64,000 nucleotides of DNA from Novosphingobium percolationis (GTDB lineage: Bacteria > Pseudomonadota > Alphaproteobacteria > Sphingomonadales > Sphingomonadaceae). Shown here in pieces: positions 61,695 through 64,000 of this stretch. The stretch is taken from the NCBI RefSeq assembly GCF_020179425.1, contig NZ_JAILYM010000004.1, forward strand, positions 62,001 to 126,000, written 5' to 3'. A program made the position numbers and the translations under genes. How positions within the stretch are numbered: position 1 is the first letter of the stretch; every line of letters starts with the position of its first letter. The notes beneath the pieces were generated by a model that saw only the letters and a program-made list of their open reading frames with translations, had not been told where the DNA came from and ran no database searches.

Positions 61695-62903
61695 ATGGCC
61701 AGCAACGCGACCGACACCGCCTCTCCGATCAACCTCACCCCGCCCGAGCCGGTGCCGGTGGTGGCCCCGACGCAGGCGGCAGGTCTGGTACCCGTCGCCG
61801 ACGAGGCCAAGGCCAAGCTGGAAGCCAAGGTCGACGCCTTCGTCGCCGACCTGATCGCGCAGGACGCGCAGAGTCCCGAATTCGGCAAGCGTGTCGACCA
61901 GTTGACCGCGATGGGGCGCAAGGAAATCGCAGCGGCAGCGGGGATGTCGAACCGCTTTCTCGACCGACCGATCCGCGCGATCGACAAGGACAGCGGGGTC
62001 GGCGCCGATCTGGCCGCCCTGCGCCGCACCGTGGAAGATCTCGATCCGGGTCGGCAGGGCAACCTGTCAGCGCCGCGCAAGTTCCTGGGCATCCTGCCTT
62101 TCGGCAACAAGCTGAAGCGCTACTTCGACGGCTACACCTCGGCCCAGGGGCACATCAAGGCGATCCTCGAACGCCTTGCCTCGGGCAAGGACGAGCTGCT
62201 GATGGACAATGCCGCTATCGACGTCGAACGGCAGAAGTTGTGGGAGGCGATGGGCAATCTCGAACAGATGATCCACATCTCCAAGGTACTCGACCAGCGG
62301 CTGGAAGACGCCGCGCTCGATCTCGACCACAGCGAACCGGCCAAGGCCAAGGCGATCCGCGAATCTGCGCTGTTCTACACCCGCCAGCGCACGCAGGATC
62401 TGCTGACGCAAATGGCGGTGACGGTGCAGGGCTATCTCGCGCTCGATCTGGTCAAGAAGAACAACGTCGAACTGGTCAAAGGCGTCGACCGCGCCAGCAC
62501 CACCACCGTCGCGGCGCTGCGCACCGCGGTGACCGTGGCGCAGGCCATGACCAACCAGCGGCTGGTGCTGGCGCAGATCACCGCGCTCAACACCACCACC
62601 GCCAACATCATCGACAGCACCGGCAAGCTGCTGCGCGAACAGACCGGCAAGATCCACGAGATGGCGGCATCAAGCACCATCCCGATGGAGACCCTGCAAC
62701 GCGCCTTCCAGAACATCTACGACACGATGGACACCATCGACACATTCAAGCTGAAGGCGCTCGATGCGATGAAGCAGACGGTCGACACGCTTTCGGGCGA
62801 GGTCGAGAAATCAAAGGGCTACATCGCACGCGCCGAAGGCGCGGCGCAGGCCAAGCAGCTGGGCGGCACTGAAACCCCGTCGCTGCTGTCGCTGGAGGGC
62901 TGA
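61695..62903 (+). CDS. TelA/YaaN-like toxic-anion resistance family protein
   Basis: The product has 402 residues from the ATG at 61695, with AGGA upstream. It is helical throughout, with PFGNKLKRYFDGYTSAQGHI, LELL-type NLEQMIHISKVLDQRLED, and LTTTAN-containing helices (QITALNTTTANIIDSTGKLL) of the TelA family. Family members were linked to tellurite and cell-envelope stress; the true role is not settled. A one-base overlap (TGATG) joins it to the next gene. Confidence 0.88.
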   Translation: MASNATDTASPINLTPPEPVPVVAPTQAAGLVPVADEAKAKLEAKVDAFVADLIAQDAQSPEFGKRVDQLTAMGRKEIAAAAGMSNRFLDRPIRAIDKDSGVGADLAALRRTVEDLDPGRQGNLSAPRKFLGILPFGNKLKRYFDGYTSAQGHIKAILERLASGKDELLMDNAAIDVERQKLWEAMGNLEQMIHISKVLDQRLEDAALDLDHSEPAKAKAIRESALFYTRQRTQDLLTQMAVTVQGYLALDLVKKNNVELVKGVDRASTTTVAALRTAVTVAQAMTNQRLVLAQITALNTTTANIIDSTGKLLREQTGKIHEMAASSTIPMETLQRAFQNIYDTMDTIDTFKLKALDAMKQTVDTLSGEVEKSKGYIARAEGAAQAKQLGGTETPSLLSLEG

Positions 62904-63661
62904 TGAGCGCCACGGATAGCGATCGCATCCTGACCGAAGCACGACAGTCGCTGGTCCGCCAGCGCGAAGGCGGGCGGCGGGTGACGGGCCGCGCCATCGG
63001 CCAGCGCTCGGCCGAAGTGCGGCGGCGTCACTTTGCACGCAAGTTGACGCGGGTTGCGATGGCGATTTCGGCCGTGCTGGCGGCCGCGATGGTGGCGGGC
63101 CTCGTGATCGACGGCATCGGCTTCACCGGCCTGGTCGTGACCTTCTTCGCGGTGCTGGCTGCGATGTGGTTTTTCTCGACATATCCGCGCCTTAAGGTGC
63201 CCGATCTGACCACGCTCAACACCGGAGACGTGCGCACCATGGTGGCGCGCACGGAACTCTGGCTGGAGGCGCAGCGCCCTGCCCTGCCGGCGCCGGCGGT
63301 GACGCTGGTGGACCAGATCGGCGTGCAGCTCGATGGCCTCGGCACGCAGCTGGAAGGCCTTGATTCTACGGAAGGTTCCGTCGGCGACGTGCGGCGTCTG
63401 GTGGGCGAGCATCTGCCCGGCATGGTCGAAAGCTGGCGCAAGATCCCGCCGCATTTGCGCAAGGAACAGCGCGGCGGGCGCGACGCGGACCAGCAACTGG
63501 TCGATGGGCTCGTGAAGATTTCGCAGGAAATCAACGAGATCAGCCGGAACCTGGCGGCGGGCGACCTTGATGCGCTGGCGGTGCGCGGGCGCTATCTTGA
63601 CTACAAGTACGGGGAAGGGCTTGAAGCGGCCCCCCAACTTGTCGCGCCGAAGGAAGCTTAA
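62903..63661 (+). CDS. XpaC-like membrane protein
   Basis: The product has 252 residues. A basic N-terminus precedes two close membrane helices (VAMAISAVLAAAMVAGLVI and FTGLVVTFFAVLAAMWFFS), then a soluble helical domain. The layout and the partnership with TelA recall the XpaC-TelA pair of Firmicutes. I infer the family mainly from context. A GTG gene follows without a gap. Confidence 0.6.
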   Translation: MSATDSDRILTEARQSLVRQREGGRRVTGRAIGQRSAEVRRRHFARKLTRVAMAISAVLAAAMVAGLVIDGIGFTGLVVTFFAVLAAMWFFSTYPRLKVPDLTTLNTGDVRTMVARTELWLEAQRPALPAPAVTLVDQIGVQLDGLGTQLEGLDSTEGSVGDVRRLVGEHLPGMVESWRKIPPHLRKEQRGGRDADQQLVDGLVKISQEINEISRNLAAGDLDALAVRGRYLDYKYGEGLEAAPQLVAPKEA

Positions 63662-63967
63662 GTGAAAGTCTCGATTCCCCATACACTTGGCAAGGACGAG
63701 GTGCGCCGCCGCCTGCACGCGCGCGCAGGCGATGCCGAAGGGAAGGCGTCCGACATGCTCGGCGGGGCGGTTTCTATCGCGATGCAGTGGCTCGACGAGG
63801 ACCACCTGAAGATGGATGTCAGCGCGATGGGGTTTTCGATCCCCTGCGCGCTCGAGATTCAGGAATCCGCTCTGGAATTCAACGTCGACATCCCGCAAGG
63901 CCTTGGTTTTGCAAGAAAGATGATCGAAAGCGCGATCCGCGAGAAGGGCGAGAAGCTGCTGACCTGA
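63662..63967 (+). CDS. Polyhydroxyalkanoic-acid-system protein
   Basis: The product has 101 residues with a GTG start placed directly after the preceding stop. The pattern VSIPHTLGKDEVRRRLHARA, LKMDVSAMGFSIPCALEIQE and a closing FARKMIESAIREKGEKLL fits the PHA granule-region family. It is expected to act at storage granules, but no phaC is in the window. Confidence 0.75.
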   Translation: MKVSIPHTLGKDEVRRRLHARAGDAEGKASDMLGGAVSIAMQWLDEDHLKMDVSAMGFSIPCALEIQESALEFNVDIPQGLGFARKMIESAIREKGEKLLT

Positions 63968-64000
63968 ACGACACCTAAAGGGGGTAGAACGACACCTAGA

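Overview
The window is high-GC chromosomal DNA, most likely from a sphingomonad (Alphaproteobacteria, Novosphingobium/Sphingomonas-like). I infer this from the NDUFA12-type complex I subunit, the DUF1674 and DUF2155 proteins, a DksA that keeps one of the four zinc cysteines, a PHA granule regulator, a TonB receptor, fatty acyl-AMP ligase and dense operons coupled by ATGA/GTGA overlaps. The species cannot be fixed from sequence alone.

1-8.5 kb holds the end of a flagellar/chemotaxis locus: fliD (partial), fliS, a divergent cheB-like gene that lacks the catalytic histidine, and a STAS-cheA-cheR-cheB-cheD-cheY-cheW-small protein operon. 8.5-18.2 kb is housekeeping: a YheS-type ABC-F protein, a GreA/GreB-type factor, uvrC, a PilZ protein, a TonB receptor with a Gly-rich insert, and the infA-maf-RNase E/G-yacG operon.

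18.3-29.3 kb is an integrated island at the 3' end of tRNA-Phe. It has a P4-type integrase beside the tRNA, a near-perfect repeat of the tRNA 3' end at the far side, and matching paired G-tract sites at both ends. Its cargo is a second recombinase module and an AraC-regulated set of acyl-CoA ligase, alpha/beta hydrolase, Baeyer-Villiger-type monooxygenase and SnoaL-like protein, which looks like a route for degrading a ketone or other carbonyl compound. 29.3-33.7 kb, up to tRNA-Lys, is a patchwork of remnants: an oxidase tail, a PIN/HTH toxin-antitoxin pair, an Ala-rich lipoprotein, and a dCTP-deaminase-fold protein paired with a two-helix membrane protein. Paired short repeats at 29.36-29.46 and 33.63 kb suggest further island ends.

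33.7-47.2 kb is ordinary chromosome: folK, an AguB-type amidase, msrA, rsmB, a DUF1674 gene, DUF4112, an orphan solute-binding lipoprotein, PilZ, dksA, a Sel1 protein, a CDF transporter, corA, a flavin monooxygenase, a CinA-type MoCF-domain protein and an enoyl-CoA hydratase. At 47.3-49.1 kb a fused monoheme cytochrome/outer-membrane protein resembling the Cyc2 electron conduit overlaps a soluble cytochrome c gene; this is the most interesting pair in the window.

49.2-55 kb carries rplA, rplK, nusG, secE and tRNA-Trp in canonical order, but interrupted by an oppositely oriented glycosyltransferase and by an RTX-type protein. 55-64 kb has aat overlapping a DUF2155 gene antisense, NDUFA12, DUF192, recX, a fatty acyl-AMP ligase behind a hairpin, a class A beta-lactamase/SDR operon, and a TelA-XpaC-like-PHA regulator operon. 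I saw no CRISPR array, rRNA or intact insertion sequence.
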